A DNA stretch of 18,982 bases, taken from contig JAEYXM010000169.1 of assembly GCA_023428465.1 (NCBI GenBank), forward strand, positions 1-18,982, given 5' to 3'. The stretch comes from Actinomycetes bacterium. Lineage in GTDB: Bacteria > Actinomycetota > Actinomycetes > Actinomycetales > Cellulomonadaceae. Position numbers and translations under genes: made by a program. This document shows, in pieces, positions 1 to 7,541 of this stretch. Below the pieces are notes generated by a model. It saw only the letters and a program-made list of their open reading frames with translations. It made no database searches and was not told the origin of the DNA. The first letter of the stretch is position 1; every line of letters begins with the position of its first letter.

Positions 1-726
1 CGGCTCGCCGACGCGCTGCGGCTGCGGCTGGACCGTGCACCCGATGAGCCGTCGCGGGCGGACCTGGGTGCGCTCGAGAACGCGGTCGCGGACCTGGTGG
101 CCGCGACGGCGGCCGTCACCGAGTCGCAGGCGGCGTGGCAGGCGGCGGCCGACGACGCAGCCGCGGCAGCGGCGGAGCAGGCCGCGGCCGAGGAGGCGGC
201 GCGGGAGGCGTCGCAGCAGGTCGGCGGCGCCGGCGCGGATTGCGGCGGCACGGGCTCCTACGAGCCGTCCGACGGCGGCGCGGGCACTCTGCACACGTCC
301 GTGCCGACCGAGGACGGCGACGGCTCGAACGGGCGGATCCCCCGGTCCGCGATGACGCCGCTGTCCTGGTGCGCCGACGCCCTGGGCAACCAGCAGTGGC
401 TGCGCACGGACGCCGCCGAGGCGCTGACCCGCCTCAACGACGCGTTCCGGGCCCAGTTCGGGGAGAACATCGCCGTGGACCTGTCCTACCGGTCCTACGA
501 CGACCAGGTGCGGGCTCGCGAGCTGTTCGGCGGCCTCGCGGCGCGGCCGGGCACGTCGAACCACGGCTGGGGCACCGCGATCGACACGTGGGAGTGGGCG
601 GCCTACGACTTCGGTTCTCCCCGCTACGAGTGGCTCGTCGCGAACGGTCCCGCGTACGGCTGGGTGTCCCCCTCGGCGACCGATCCGGGCAACCCCGAGT
701 ACTGGCACTTCGAGTACCGGGGCTGA
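1..726 (+). CDS. M15-family D-alanyl-D-alanine carboxypeptidase, 5' truncated by window edge
   Basis: The frame is open from base 1, so the true start lies upstream; 241 residues are visible. Residues about 25-75 are Ala/Glu-rich and look like a coiled helix outside the membrane. The C-terminal half is an M15B (VanY/LdcB-like) zinc peptidase domain: a YRSYDDQ substrate-side motif near residue 164, then SNHGWGTAID with His188 and Asp195, and WHFE with His236. These are the expected H-x6-D and H zinc ligands, all intact. Family members trim D-Ala or tetrapeptide ends of peptidoglycan outside the cell. The helical N-terminal region suggests an anchored or secreted protein, but the signal sequence is off the window. 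The gene is convergent with the ABC permease (23-bp gap). Domain assignment is firm; exact specificity (DD- or LD-carboxypeptidase) is not readable. Confidence 0.9.
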   Translation, partial: RLADALRLRLDRAPDEPSRADLGALENAVADLVAATAAVTESQAAWQAAADDAAAAAAEQAAAEEAAREASQQVGGAGADCGGTGSYEPSDGGAGTLHTSVPTEDGDGSNGRIPRSAMTPLSWCADALGNQQWLRTDAAEALTRLNDAFRAQFGENIAVDLSYRSYDDQVRARELFGGLAARPGTSNHGWGTAIDTWEWAAYDFGSPRYEWLVANGPAYGWVSPSATDPGNPEYWHFEYRG

Positions 727-749
727 CCGGCCGGCCGCCGTGCGTGACC

Positions 750-1568
750 TCAGCGGCTGGCCGCCTTGCGGTACTGCGCGTTGGCGAGCGGGACGAAGAT
801 CGCCAGGATGGCGACCGCCCACAGGAACGTGTAGAGCACGGGGTTCTCGAGCGCCCAGCTCGTGGGCGGCGGCGTGGCGTCCGCCGACACGTTGCCGAAC
901 AGGTCCCGTGCGGCCTGCGTGACCGTGGAGACGGGGTTCCACTCGGCGAACCGCTGGAGCGGGCCGGGCAGCGTCTCGAGCGGCACGAAGGTGTTCGCGA
1001 TGAACGTCAGCGGGAAGATGATGATGAAGGCCGCGTTGTTGACGACCTCGGGGCTCGGGACGAGCATCCCGACCCACGCCATGATCCAGGAGATCGCGTA
1101 GGCGAACGCCAGGAGCACGAGGTAGCCGAGCAGGGCCTCACCGACGGACCCGCGGATGCGCCAGCCGACGAGCAGCCCGGTCAGCGACATCACGACGAGC
1201 ACGAGGACGTTGTTCACGACGTCGCTGAACGTGCGCCCCGTCAGCACGGCGGACGGCGCCATCGGCAGCGACCGGAACCGGTCGATGATGCCCTTGCGGA
1301 CGTCCTCCGCGAGCGCGTAGCCGGTGATCGTGGCGCCGAAGACGACGGTCTGGGCGAAGATCCCGGCCATGAGGAACTCGCGGTAGGCGGCACTCGACTG
1401 CCCCGCGAGCGACCCGCCGATCGCCCCGCCGAACACGTACGCGAACAGCAGGACGAACATGATCGGCTGGAGCGTGGTGAAGACGAGCAGGTCCGGGACC
1501 CGCTTGATCTTGGTGATGTTGCGGCGCGCGACGACGTCCGCGTCCGCGATCACGGTGGGGACTCTCAT
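750..1568 (-). CDS. ABC-2 type exporter permease, DrrB family
   Basis: This is a 272-aa integral membrane protein of the ABC-2 / daunorubicin-resistance DrrB family, with about six hydrophobic segments. The N-terminal stretch (MRVPTVIADADVVARRNITK) is the cytoplasmic amphipathic region seen before TM1 in the family. The central region, reading EDVRKGIIDRFRSLPMAPSAV, is the characteristic conserved ABC-2 cytoplasmic loop. The C-terminal part carries the NAAFIIIFPLTFIANTFVP segment and the usual WNPVSTVTQAARDLF motif. The ATG overlaps the TGA of the upstream ATPase gene as ATGA (1565-1568), so translation is probably coupled. It would form the membrane channel of a two-component exporter with DrrA. 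The substrate is unknown; the family includes drug and lipid exporters. No biosynthetic cluster or TetR-type regulator lies beside it here. Confidence 0.93.
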   Translation of the reverse strand: MRVPTVIADADVVARRNITKIKRVPDLLVFTTLQPIMFVLLFAYVFGGAIGGSLAGQSSAAYREFLMAGIFAQTVVFGATITGYALAEDVRKGIIDRFRSLPMAPSAVLTGRTFSDVVNNVLVLVVMSLTGLLVGWRIRGSVGEALLGYLVLLAFAYAISWIMAWVGMLVPSPEVVNNAAFIIIFPLTFIANTFVPLETLPGPLQRFAEWNPVSTVTQAARDLFGNVSADATPPPTSWALENPVLYTFLWAVAILAIFVPLANAQYRKAASR

Positions 1569-2593
1569 GAGCGGGCCTGCTTCCCTGCGGCGGACGGCTG
1601 CCTGCTGCGCCCGTCGTCGTCGTCGGTGTCCGGGGCCTCCTCGGCGGGGCGCCCGGTGAGGGTGAGGAACACGTCGTCGAGGGTGGGACGCCGCAGGCCG
1701 ACGTCGTCGATCTCGACCGATGCCGCGTCGAGGCGTCGCAGCGCGTCGGCGAGGACGCCGGAGCCACCCGCGGTGGGTACGACGACGGCGCGACGGTGCT
1801 CGTCGAGGGACGGCTCGCCGACGCCGAGCGGCGCGAGGAGCCGGGCGGCCTCGTCCAGCCGCGCGGCGTCGCGCACGGTGATCTCGAGGCGCTCGCCCCC
1901 GACCTGGGCCTTCAGCTCGTCCGCGGTGCCCCGCGCGATGACCCGGCCGTGGTCGATGACGACGATCGTGTCGGCGAGGTGGTCGGCCTCCTCGAGGTAC
2001 TGCGTGGTGAGCAGGAGCGTCGTGCCGCCCGCGACGAGGTTCTGGATGACCTCCCACATGTCGGTGCGGCCGCGCGGGTCGAGGCCCGTGGTCGGCTCGT
2101 CGAGGAAGAGGACCGGTGGGTCCGCGACGAGCGCGCCCGCGAGGTCGAGCCGGCGCCGCATGCCGCCGGAGTAGGTGCGGCTCGGCCGATCGGCGGCCTC
2201 CTCGAGCCGGAACGCCGCGAGGAGCTCGCGCGCACGCTCCTGGGCCCGCTTGCGGCCGAGGTGGTACAGGCGGCCGATCATGACCAGGTTCTCGTAGCCG
2301 GTCAGGTACTCGTCCACCGCGGCGTACTGGCCCGACAGGCCGATGCGCCGCCGCACCTCGCGCGGGTTGCGCAGCACGTCGACGCCTGCGACCTCCGCCT
2401 CGCCCTCGTCCGGCCGGAGCAGGGTGGTGAGGATCCGGACCGCCGTCGTCTTGCCGGCGCCGTTGGGCCCGAGGAGCCCGAGCACGGTCCCTCGTGGGAC
2501 CGTCAGGTCGACGCCCGCGAGGGCCGTGACGTCGCCGTATTTCTTCACGAGCCCACGCGCCCGGATGCCGGGGATATCAGCCGATTCGCTCAT
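1565..2593 (-). CDS. ABC transporter ATP-binding protein, DrrA family
   Basis: This 342-aa ATPase pairs with the permease downstream. Visible motifs are Walker A GPNGAGKTT (42-50), Q-loop Gln89, signature YSGGM (141-145), Walker B VLFLDEP (161-167) and the switch region TTQYLEEAD, with Gln198 where most ABC proteins have His; this Gln is normal for the DrrA branch. The C-terminal part after residue about 225 is the DrrA-type extension (LDDVFLTLTGR). The open frame continues about 93 codons upstream, but ATG 2593 fits best: the protein there begins just before the first beta strand, and a TACTCT -10-like hexamer ends exactly 6 nt before the ATG, implying a leaderless mRNA. Start choice is likely, not proven. 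It is divergent from the dehydrogenase gene. Confidence 0.93.
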   Translation of the reverse strand: MSESADIPGIRARGLVKKYGDVTALAGVDLTVPRGTVLGLLGPNGAGKTTAVRILTTLLRPDEGEAEVAGVDVLRNPREVRRRIGLSGQYAAVDEYLTGYENLVMIGRLYHLGRKRAQERARELLAAFRLEEAADRPSRTYSGGMRRRLDLAGALVADPPVLFLDEPTTGLDPRGRTDMWEVIQNLVAGGTTLLLTTQYLEEADHLADTIVVIDHGRVIARGTADELKAQVGGERLEITVRDAARLDEAARLLAPLGVGEPSLDEHRRAVVVPTAGGSGVLADALRRLDAASVEIDDVGLRRPTLDDVFLTLTGRPAEEAPDTDDDDGRSRQPSAAGKQARS

Positions 2594-2599
2594 TCGGCG

Positions 2600-2605
2600 A
2601 GAGTA
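2600..2605 (-). promoter_or_regulatory. -10-like hexamer for leaderless drrA-type gene
   Basis: On the minus strand the hexamer TACTCT (TANNNT form) is followed by six bases and then the ATG at 2593. Transcription would start at or next to the start codon. No convincing -35 box is seen. Confidence 0.5.
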
Positions 2606-2722
2606 CGAGCCGGGTCCGACATGCTGCGAGGCCTTTCCCTCTGAGCGGACGCGCGCGGGCAGGCGGGAGGACACCCGACCCGTTACACCCGGGCGGGACC
2701 GTTTTGGCGGGAGCGGCATGCT

Positions 2723-2739
2723 CGGGCCAGAGTGGCCCG
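2723..2739. repeat. Stem-loop upstream of the dehydrogenase gene
   Basis: A perfect 7-bp inverted repeat (CGGGCCA / TGGCCCG) with a 3-nt loop lies 38 bp before the ATG at 2778. It may be a 5'-UTR hairpin or a protein-binding site; there is no T-run, so I do not call it a terminator. Confidence 0.4.
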
Positions 2740-2777
2740 GACGGACGACGATGCCCGGCCGACGCCCAGGAGGAAAG

Positions 2778-4115
2778 ATGACCAGCGCCCAGGACCCCGA
2801 CCCGACCACGGACCCTGCCGCTCCGCCCGTCGGCGCCGTCCCCGCCGCCGCCCCCGACATGGCCCGCCCCACCCAGGCCGGCCCGCTCGCGACCGCGCAG
2901 GCGCAGCTCGCCGCCGCCGTCGAGCGCCTCGGCTACGACGAGGGCCTGCACGCGATGCTCGCGACCCCCCGCCGCGAGATCCACGTCGCGATCCCGCTGC
3001 GCCGCGACGACGGGAGCACCCAGGTGCTGCACGGCTTCCGTGTCCAGCACAACATCACGCGCGGCCCCGGCAAGGGCGGCCTGCGGTACCACCCGATGGT
3101 CGACGTCGACGAGGTCCGGGCCCTGGCGATGTGGATGACCTGGAAGTGCGCCGTCGTCGAACTGCCGTACGGCGGTGCCAAGGGCGGCGTCGCGATCGAC
3201 CCACGCGCCTACTCCACCGACGAGCTCGAGCGCGTCACGCGCCGCTACACGAGCGAGATCCTGCCGATGATCGGCCCGGAGCGGGACATCATGGCGCCGG
3301 ACATCGGCACCGACGAGCGCACGATGGCCTGGGTCATGGACACCTACTCGGTGAACCGGGGCTACACGATCCCCGCGGTCGTCACCGGCAAGCCGCTGGA
3401 GGTCGGCGGCTCCCTGGGCCGCGCAACCGCGACGTCGCGCGGCGTCGTCCACTCGACCCGGGCCGCACTCGCGGAGGCAGGACTCGACCTGCCCGACGTG
3501 CGCGTGGCCGTCCAGGGCTTCGGCAAGGTCGGCTCGCACGCCGCGCGGTTCCTCGCGGAGGCGGGCGCGCGCGTGGAGGCGGTGAGCGACGAGTACGGCG
3601 GCGTGCACCGCAGCGGCGGGCTGGACCTGCCGAAGCTCCTCGAGCACGTCGCGCGCACGGGCTCGGTCGTGGACTTCGAGGGCGCGGACGCCCTCGACAA
3701 CGCCGACCTCCTGACGACGGACGTGGACGTCCTCGTCCCTGCGGCGGTCGAGGGCGTGCTCACGCAGGAGAACGCGCCGTCGGTGAAGGCCCGGTGGGTC
3801 GTCGAGGGCGCGAACGGCCCGACCACCCCGCAGGCCGACGCGATCCTGGCCGACCGGGGCGTCGTCGTCGTGCCGGACATCCTGGCCAACGCGGGTGGCG
3901 TGGTCGTCTCCTACTTCGAGTGGGTGCAGGCGCAGCAGGCCTACTGGTGGACGGAGGCGCAGATCGAGGAGCGGCTCGCCCAGCGCATGCAGCTGGCGTA
4001 CACGGCGGTCGCCGACCTGGCGCGCCGGGAGGACGTGAGCCTGCGCGACGCCGCGCTGCTGCTGTCGGTCCAGCGCGTCGCCACGGCGCACCGCACGCGC
4101 GGCCTGTACCCCTGA
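2778..4115 (+). CDS. gdhA: Glutamate dehydrogenase-family protein (Glu/Leu/Phe/Val dehydrogenase)
   Basis: This 445-aa enzyme is close in length and motifs to hexameric NAD-type glutamate dehydrogenases of the RocG/GudB kind. They interconvert L-glutamate and 2-oxoglutarate plus ammonium in the cytoplasm. Visible motifs: GPGKGGLRYHP (96-106, substrate lysine 99), WMTWKCAVVELPYGGAKGG (119-137, Lys123 and catalytic Lys135), MAPDIGTDERTM with Asp175, and the Rossmann dinucleotide loop GFGKVG (247-252). The ATG at 2778 has an excellent AGGAGG 4 nt upstream. Residues 1-40 form a Pro/Ala-rich extension that most RocG-type enzymes lack; later ATGs lack a comparable ribosome binding site. The gene converges on the diguanylate cyclase with a 7-bp gap. 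The symbol is a family-level label: glutamate specificity versus leucine or phenylalanine is inferred from overall similarity, and the cofactor is not proven. Confidence 0.9.
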   Translation: MTSAQDPDPTTDPAAPPVGAVPAAAPDMARPTQAGPLATAQAQLAAAVERLGYDEGLHAMLATPRREIHVAIPLRRDDGSTQVLHGFRVQHNITRGPGKGGLRYHPMVDVDEVRALAMWMTWKCAVVELPYGGAKGGVAIDPRAYSTDELERVTRRYTSEILPMIGPERDIMAPDIGTDERTMAWVMDTYSVNRGYTIPAVVTGKPLEVGGSLGRATATSRGVVHSTRAALAEAGLDLPDVRVAVQGFGKVGSHAARFLAEAGARVEAVSDEYGGVHRSGGLDLPKLLEHVARTGSVVDFEGADALDNADLLTTDVDVLVPAAVEGVLTQENAPSVKARWVVEGANGPTTPQADAILADRGVVVVPDILANAGGVVVSYFEWVQAQQAYWWTEAQIEERLAQRMQLAYTAVADLARREDVSLRDAALLLSVQRVATAHRTRGLYP

Positions 4116-4122
4116 CGGGGCC

Positions 4123-5157
4123 TCACTCGCCGAGGGCGCGCGCGGGGTCGTGCAGCACCGCGTGGTTCCGCCCGGCCTCCTTGGCCAGGTAGAGCGCACG
4201 GTCGGCGTCGCGGCACAGGTGCGACGTGCCCGTGTGCCGGGACTCGCGGACCGCGACGCCGGCGCTGACCGTGCAGCGCAGGACGAGGTCGTCCGCCGGG
4301 ATGCGGGTCGCGGCGAACGCGTCGACGACGGCCTGGGCCCGCTCGAGCACGTTCGCGACGCCCCGGCCGGCCAGGACGACGCCGAACTCCTCGCCACCGG
4401 TACGCGCGACGACGTCGCCGTCGCGCACGTGGCCGCGCAGCACGCGCGCGAACTCCACGAGGACGGCGTCGCCCACGGCATGACCGTAGGTGTCGTTGAC
4501 GATCTTGAAGTGGTCGAGGTCGAAGAACGCCACGGACATCCGGCCGCCCTCGGTCCAGATCGCGTCGAGCTGCTCGTCGAACGCGCGCCGGTTCAGCAGG
4601 CCGGTCAGCGGGTCCCGGGCCGCGCGGTCGCTGAGCCGGTCGACGATCGCGTCACCGTGCCGGGCGATGAGGCGAACCGTCCCTGCGCACGCCGTGCACG
4701 CCCCGACGACGACGGCCCACGCGTACCAGGTCATCTCCGGGTCCTCGGACAGAATCACGACCGCGGCCATCCCCACGGCGATGAGCAGGACGTTGTGCCA
4801 CGCCGTCGCGGGCTTCGGGAAGTACGCCCCCGCCAGGCACGACCAGCCGAGCAGCACGGGCAGCGCGCCGACGTCGTCGGTCGACATGAGGAGACCGAGC
4901 ACCAGGATCGTGGGGAGCGTGACGGCGAGGACCCGCCCCCAGGTGTCCGACCAGCCGCGCGAGACGACGAGCAGCAGCCCGTTGACCGCGAGCGCGACGG
5001 CGACGGTCAGGTAGAGGCCCCGCTCGACGCCCAGCTCGGCGAACGGGCGCGCGCCGACGAGGACGGCGTCCATGCAGCAGACGATGCCCGCGACGCGCCG
5101 CAGGGTCCCCGTACGGGTGCCGTCGAGGTGAGCGAACCATGCGCGGACCAGGCCCAC
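4123..5157 (-). CDS. Membrane-anchored diguanylate cyclase (GGDEF)
   Basis: This 344-aa protein has an N-terminal membrane region (about residues 22-165, five to six hydrophobic segments, no recognised sensor family) and a C-terminal GGDEF domain (about 176-340). The domain opens with ARDPLTGLLNRRAF. It has FFDLDHFKIVNDTYGH with metal-binding Asp213, the active-site motif GGEEF (254-258), and an inhibitory-site RxxD (RDGD, 245-248) five residues before it. It should therefore make cyclic di-GMP from GTP and be product-inhibited. The open frame runs to 5487, but the GTG at 5157 has a good GGGAGG five bases upstream, and the sequence further upstream reads as non-native Arg/Pro-rich protein, so I take 5157. 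A 20-bp palindrome lies 74-93 bp upstream of the start. Confidence 0.9.
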   Translation of the reverse strand: MGLVRAWFAHLDGTRTGTLRRVAGIVCCMDAVLVGARPFAELGVERGLYLTVAVALAVNGLLLVVSRGWSDTWGRVLAVTLPTILVLGLLMSTDDVGALPVLLGWSCLAGAYFPKPATAWHNVLLIAVGMAAVVILSEDPEMTWYAWAVVVGACTACAGTVRLIARHGDAIVDRLSDRAARDPLTGLLNRRAFDEQLDAIWTEGGRMSVAFFDLDHFKIVNDTYGHAVGDAVLVEFARVLRGHVRDGDVVARTGGEEFGVVLAGRGVANVLERAQAVVDAFAATRIPADDLVLRCTVSAGVAVRESRHTGTSHLCRDADRALYLAKEAGRNHAVLHDPARALGE

Positions 5158-5230
5158 GCCGACCTCCCTCGGGACAGCGTCCGGGCGGGGGTCCCGGACA
5201 CGGCACGGCACCCGAGGTGCGCACCACCGG

Positions 5231-5250
5231 GTGCACCCATAGTGGTGCAC
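5231..5250. repeat. Inverted repeat upstream of diguanylate cyclase gene (operator or hairpin)
   Basis: Perfect 7-bp arms GTGCACC and GGTGCAC are separated by 6 nt, 74 bp upstream of the GTG at 5157. A second palindrome, GGTGCGCACC, lies at about 5216-5225. The size and position suit a dimeric regulator site; a weak terminator for the sigma operon is the alternative, but no T-run follows on either strand. Confidence 0.4.
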
Positions 5251-5296
5251 ACGGGGCAGTCGGTGCGGGAGGTGGACGGCGATTCGTCCGAGCACC

Positions 5297-5503
5297 TCAG
5301 CCCAGCGGGCCACCGATCGCGCTGAGCACGGCGAGGACCACGGCGCCGCCGAGCACCACCGCGAGCAGGCGCCGCACGCGCCGTACGCGAACCAACCTGG
5401 TGAGCAGGTCGATCTCTGTGGCGAGGTCCGGAGCGACGGCGGCGGCCGCCGCGGCCTCCGCGCGTGCGAAGCCCGTGAGGAGGGCACCGATGTCGACGCT
5501 CAT
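5297..5503 (-). CDS. 68-aa single-pass membrane protein, probable minimal anti-sigma partner
   Basis: The ATG overlaps the TGA of the sigma-factor gene as ATGA (5500-5503). The protein has a cytoplasmic N-terminal half (1-40), an Arg-rich stop (RVRRVRR, 39-45), one hydrophobic helix (about 46-63) and almost nothing beyond. Its N-terminus lines up with the N-terminus of the 492-aa protein encoded two genes upstream: DIGALL versus DFGNLL, then an Ala-rich stretch, APD, an acidic/leucine segment, an Arg-rich patch and a TM helix. I infer a truncated paralogue that keeps only the cytoplasmic and membrane parts. By position and topology it is a candidate anti-sigma factor for the neighbouring sigma factor; no zinc-finger HxxxCxxC motif is present, so it is not a ZAS-type anti-sigma. 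The role is inferred. Confidence 0.75.
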   Translation of the reverse strand: MSVDIGALLTGFARAEAAAAAAVAPDLATEIDLLTRLVRVRRVRRLLAVVLGGAVVLAVLSAIGGPLG

Positions 5504-6060
5504 CGGCCCTTCCTTCCGACGGCGGGCGTGACGGCGCGGACCGCGACGGGCGCGGACTCCGCCGTCGGGAACGACACCGCGTCCCCGAGGCGCTCGCGGA
5601 GCTTGGCCGTCGCGTCGAACAGGTACCGCTTGACGGCACCGTCGCTCAGCCCGAGCTCGGCGGCGACCTCGGCGACCGCGAGGTCGTCGAAGTACCGCGC
5701 GACGACGCAGGCACGCTCGCGCGGCGAGAGGGTCGCGAGGGCGGCGGCCACGTCGACCCCGGCGACGACGGACGCTTCGGGGCTGCGGACGTCGTCGACC
5801 AGGAACAGGTGGGCACGGCCCTGCGCCGTCTTGGCCCGGCGGGTCCGGTCGAGGAAGCACGTGCGGATCGCGGCCTTGACGTACGCCTCGGCACTGGCCG
5901 CGTCCGTGAAGCTGCGGCGCTTGGCGAAGACGCGGACCAGGGCCTCCTGGACCAGGTCCTCCCCGTCGACGCGGTTGAGGGCGAAGAGGGCCGCGTACCC
6001 GACGAGCGCGCTGCGCCGGGTGCGGACGATCTCCGCGAGCATCGTCTCCCAGTCGGCCAT
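5500..6060 (-). CDS. ECF-type (SigE-like) RNA polymerase sigma factor
   Basis: A 186-aa sigma-70 family protein with region 2 and region 4 and no extra domain. Region 2 carries RVDGEDLVQEALVRVFAKRR and then AYVKAAIRTCFLDRTRRAK, the usual D-x-x-RR end of region 2.4. Region 4 is LATLSPRERACVVARYFDDLAVAEVAAELGLSDGAVKRYLFDATAKLRERL, a clear helix-turn-helix. The ATG follows the upstream stop by 2 bp; a GTG two codons earlier (6064-6066) would instead overlap that stop as GTGA and cannot be excluded. The C-terminal 30 residues are low-complexity. It is paralogous to the sigma factor at 7538-8161 (ADWETMLAEIVRTRRSALVGYAAL versus AGWERVLTDVVRDRRADLLAYAAL). The signal and target promoters are unknown; the paired membrane proteins suggest an extracytoplasmic stimulus. 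Confidence 0.9.
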   Translation of the reverse strand: MADWETMLAEIVRTRRSALVGYAALFALNRVDGEDLVQEALVRVFAKRRSFTDAASAEAYVKAAIRTCFLDRTRRAKTAQGRAHLFLVDDVRSPEASVVAGVDVAAALATLSPRERACVVARYFDDLAVAEVAAELGLSDGAVKRYLFDATAKLRERLGDAVSFPTAESAPVAVRAVTPAVGRKGR

Positions 6061-6062
6061 CG

Positions 6063-7541
6063 TCACCACATCCCGAAGGTGCGGGACATCTGACCGAGGC
6101 CGGACGGGGCGAGGAAGTCCACCCAGGCGCCCTCGACGCGCGGCACGAGGAGCGACACGCGGCCGGTCGCGACGTCGATCGAGACCACGCCGGTGGCGGT
6201 GCCGTCGCACGCCCAGGTCTCCGCGACGAGCTGGCCAGCGCGGACGCCGATGATGTCGAGAGCTTCGACGCCCCCGACGACCCGCTGCGTCCCGTCGGCC
6301 TCGACCACGGCGAGCTCCGGGTCGCACGTGGAGCCGGACCGGTCGGCGACGAGGGTGTCGCCGATCTGGCGGACCTCCGTGACCTGGGAGCCGTCCGGCT
6401 GGTAGAGCTCGGTGATGCGGCGGGACGAGCCGTCGCCGAAGTTGGCGATCCACAGGTGCGCCCCGAGGCCCTGGATGCCGTCGCCGAGGTCCTCCATCTC
6501 GTCGCAGCTGAGAACGAACCGGTCGTGCTCGAGCCAGCCGAGGGCGTGGCAGGGCTGCTGCGCCGGCGCGGGGAGCACCGGGATCGCCAGCTCGCGCATC
6601 TGGTCGAGGTCGAACGCGCTGATGCCGCTGGTGGTCTGCAGCAGCAGCTGGGTGCGGGACGGGTCGACGGCCCAGCCTCGCGACCACACGTGGCCGGCGG
6701 AGCCCTCGGCCATCTCGAAGGGGCCGATCTCGTGGAGGTGGTAGCCGTCCCGGTCGTGCACCTGTGCGACCTTTAGCCCGGCGTCGTTCTGCCGGATCAC
6801 GAGCGTGCGGTCCTGCGGCAGGAGCACGACGATGTCCTCCCAGGAGGAGTACCGGACGAGCTCCTCGCCCGTACGCAGGTCGACGACGACCGAGATGTCC
6901 TCGCCCGGGTTGTCCTCGTCGAACGCGCCGACGAACACGGCGCGCGAGTCACCCGGCATCCACTCCGTGAGGTACCAGCGGGGAGCGGGTGCCCCCTCGG
7001 GCAGCGGGAGGCCGCGCAGCTCGACCTCGTACGTCGTCCCGTCGGGCGCGAGGAGGTAGAGGACGTCGGGCGAGCGCACGAAGCTGCCGTCCGGGTTCTC
7101 CTTCGAGGCGCTGTAACGCCCGAGGATCCACTCGTCGTCGGTCTGCTCCCACAGGTCGTCGCGCATCGGCTCGACCTGCGGGAGGAGGTCGTGGCGCGTG
7201 ACGCTCGCAGTCTCCACGGGGGCGGCCGTCGGGCCGGCGTCGGGCTCGTTCGTCTCGGTCGCGTCGGGAGTCGGTTCGACGGTGGCCGTCTCGGTGGGCT
7301 GCGGGGCCGGCGGGACGGGGTCGGGGCGCGTGACGCCGTAGACCGCGACCACGCCGACGAGCGCGGCGGCAGCACCGATGGCGGCGATCGTGCCGGACCG
7401 CGCGAGGCGGCGACGGCGCACCTTCGACGCGAGCTGCAGCACCTCGACGGAGGGGTCGGGGGCGGACGCGGCGGCGGCGGACTCCTGCCCGGCCGCGTAG
7501 TCGCGAAGCAGGTTGCCGAAGTCGAGGGGGCCGTCGCTCAT
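6063..7541 (-). CDS. Membrane-anchored protein with extracellular beta-propeller-like domain, putative anti-sigma factor
   Basis: A 492-aa protein. Residues 1-45 are cytoplasmic and Ala/Arg-rich, about 50-70 form one TM helix, and about 72-115 are a Pro/Thr/Glu-rich linker typical of the cell exterior. The rest (about 120-492) is a domain of repeating strands such as DVLYLLAPDGTTYEVEL, AVFVGAFDEDN, ISVVVDLRTGEELV, LLLQTTSGISAFDLDQ and VVSIDVATGRVSLLV, which look like beta-propeller (TolB/WD-like) blades. Four cysteines in the outer domain could form disulfides. It lies between two sigma genes: its ATG overlaps the upstream sigma stop (ATGA, 7538-7541), and a good GGGGAGGG precedes it. This arrangement fits a transmembrane anti-sigma factor whose outer domain senses the signal. 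No family name is recognised; the function is inferred from context and topology. Confidence 0.8.
   Translation of the reverse strand: MSDGPLDFGNLLRDYAAGQESAAAASAPDPSVEVLQLASKVRRRRLARSGTIAAIGAAAALVGVVAVYGVTRPDPVPPAPQPTETATVEPTPDATETNEPDAGPTAAPVETASVTRHDLLPQVEPMRDDLWEQTDDEWILGRYSASKENPDGSFVRSPDVLYLLAPDGTTYEVELRGLPLPEGAPAPRWYLTEWMPGDSRAVFVGAFDEDNPGEDISVVVDLRTGEELVRYSSWEDIVVLLPQDRTLVIRQNDAGLKVAQVHDRDGYHLHEIGPFEMAEGSAGHVWSRGWAVDPSRTQLLLQTTSGISAFDLDQMRELAIPVLPAPAQQPCHALGWLEHDRFVLSCDEMEDLGDGIQGLGAHLWIANFGDGSSRRITELYQPDGSQVTEVRQIGDTLVADRSGSTCDPELAVVEADGTQRVVGGVEALDIIGVRAGQLVAETWACDGTATGVVSIDVATGRVSLLVPRVEGAWVDFLAPSGLGQMSRTFGMW

Noticed and set aside
723..749. GGCCGGCC-type palindrome between the peptidase and DrrB genes as a terminator
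   Set aside because: Stem is short and typical of background in this GC-rich sequence; not distinguishable from chance.
135..2174. Very long plus-strand open frame over the peptidase and DrrAB genes, and similar long frames elsewhere (for example 8595-10922, 11978-14104)
   Set aside because: The translations are Arg/Gly/Asp/Ala-rich with no motifs; they arise from third-position GC bias opposite or out of frame with real genes.
2689..2716. Possible GlnR-type site (GTTAC half) before the glutamate dehydrogenase gene
   Set aside because: The second half site at the required 6-bp spacing is missing.
5158..5487. Longer start for the diguanylate cyclase at 5487
   Set aside because: It would read through the intergenic palindromes and overlap the 68-aa gene; GTG 5157 has a proper ribosome binding site.
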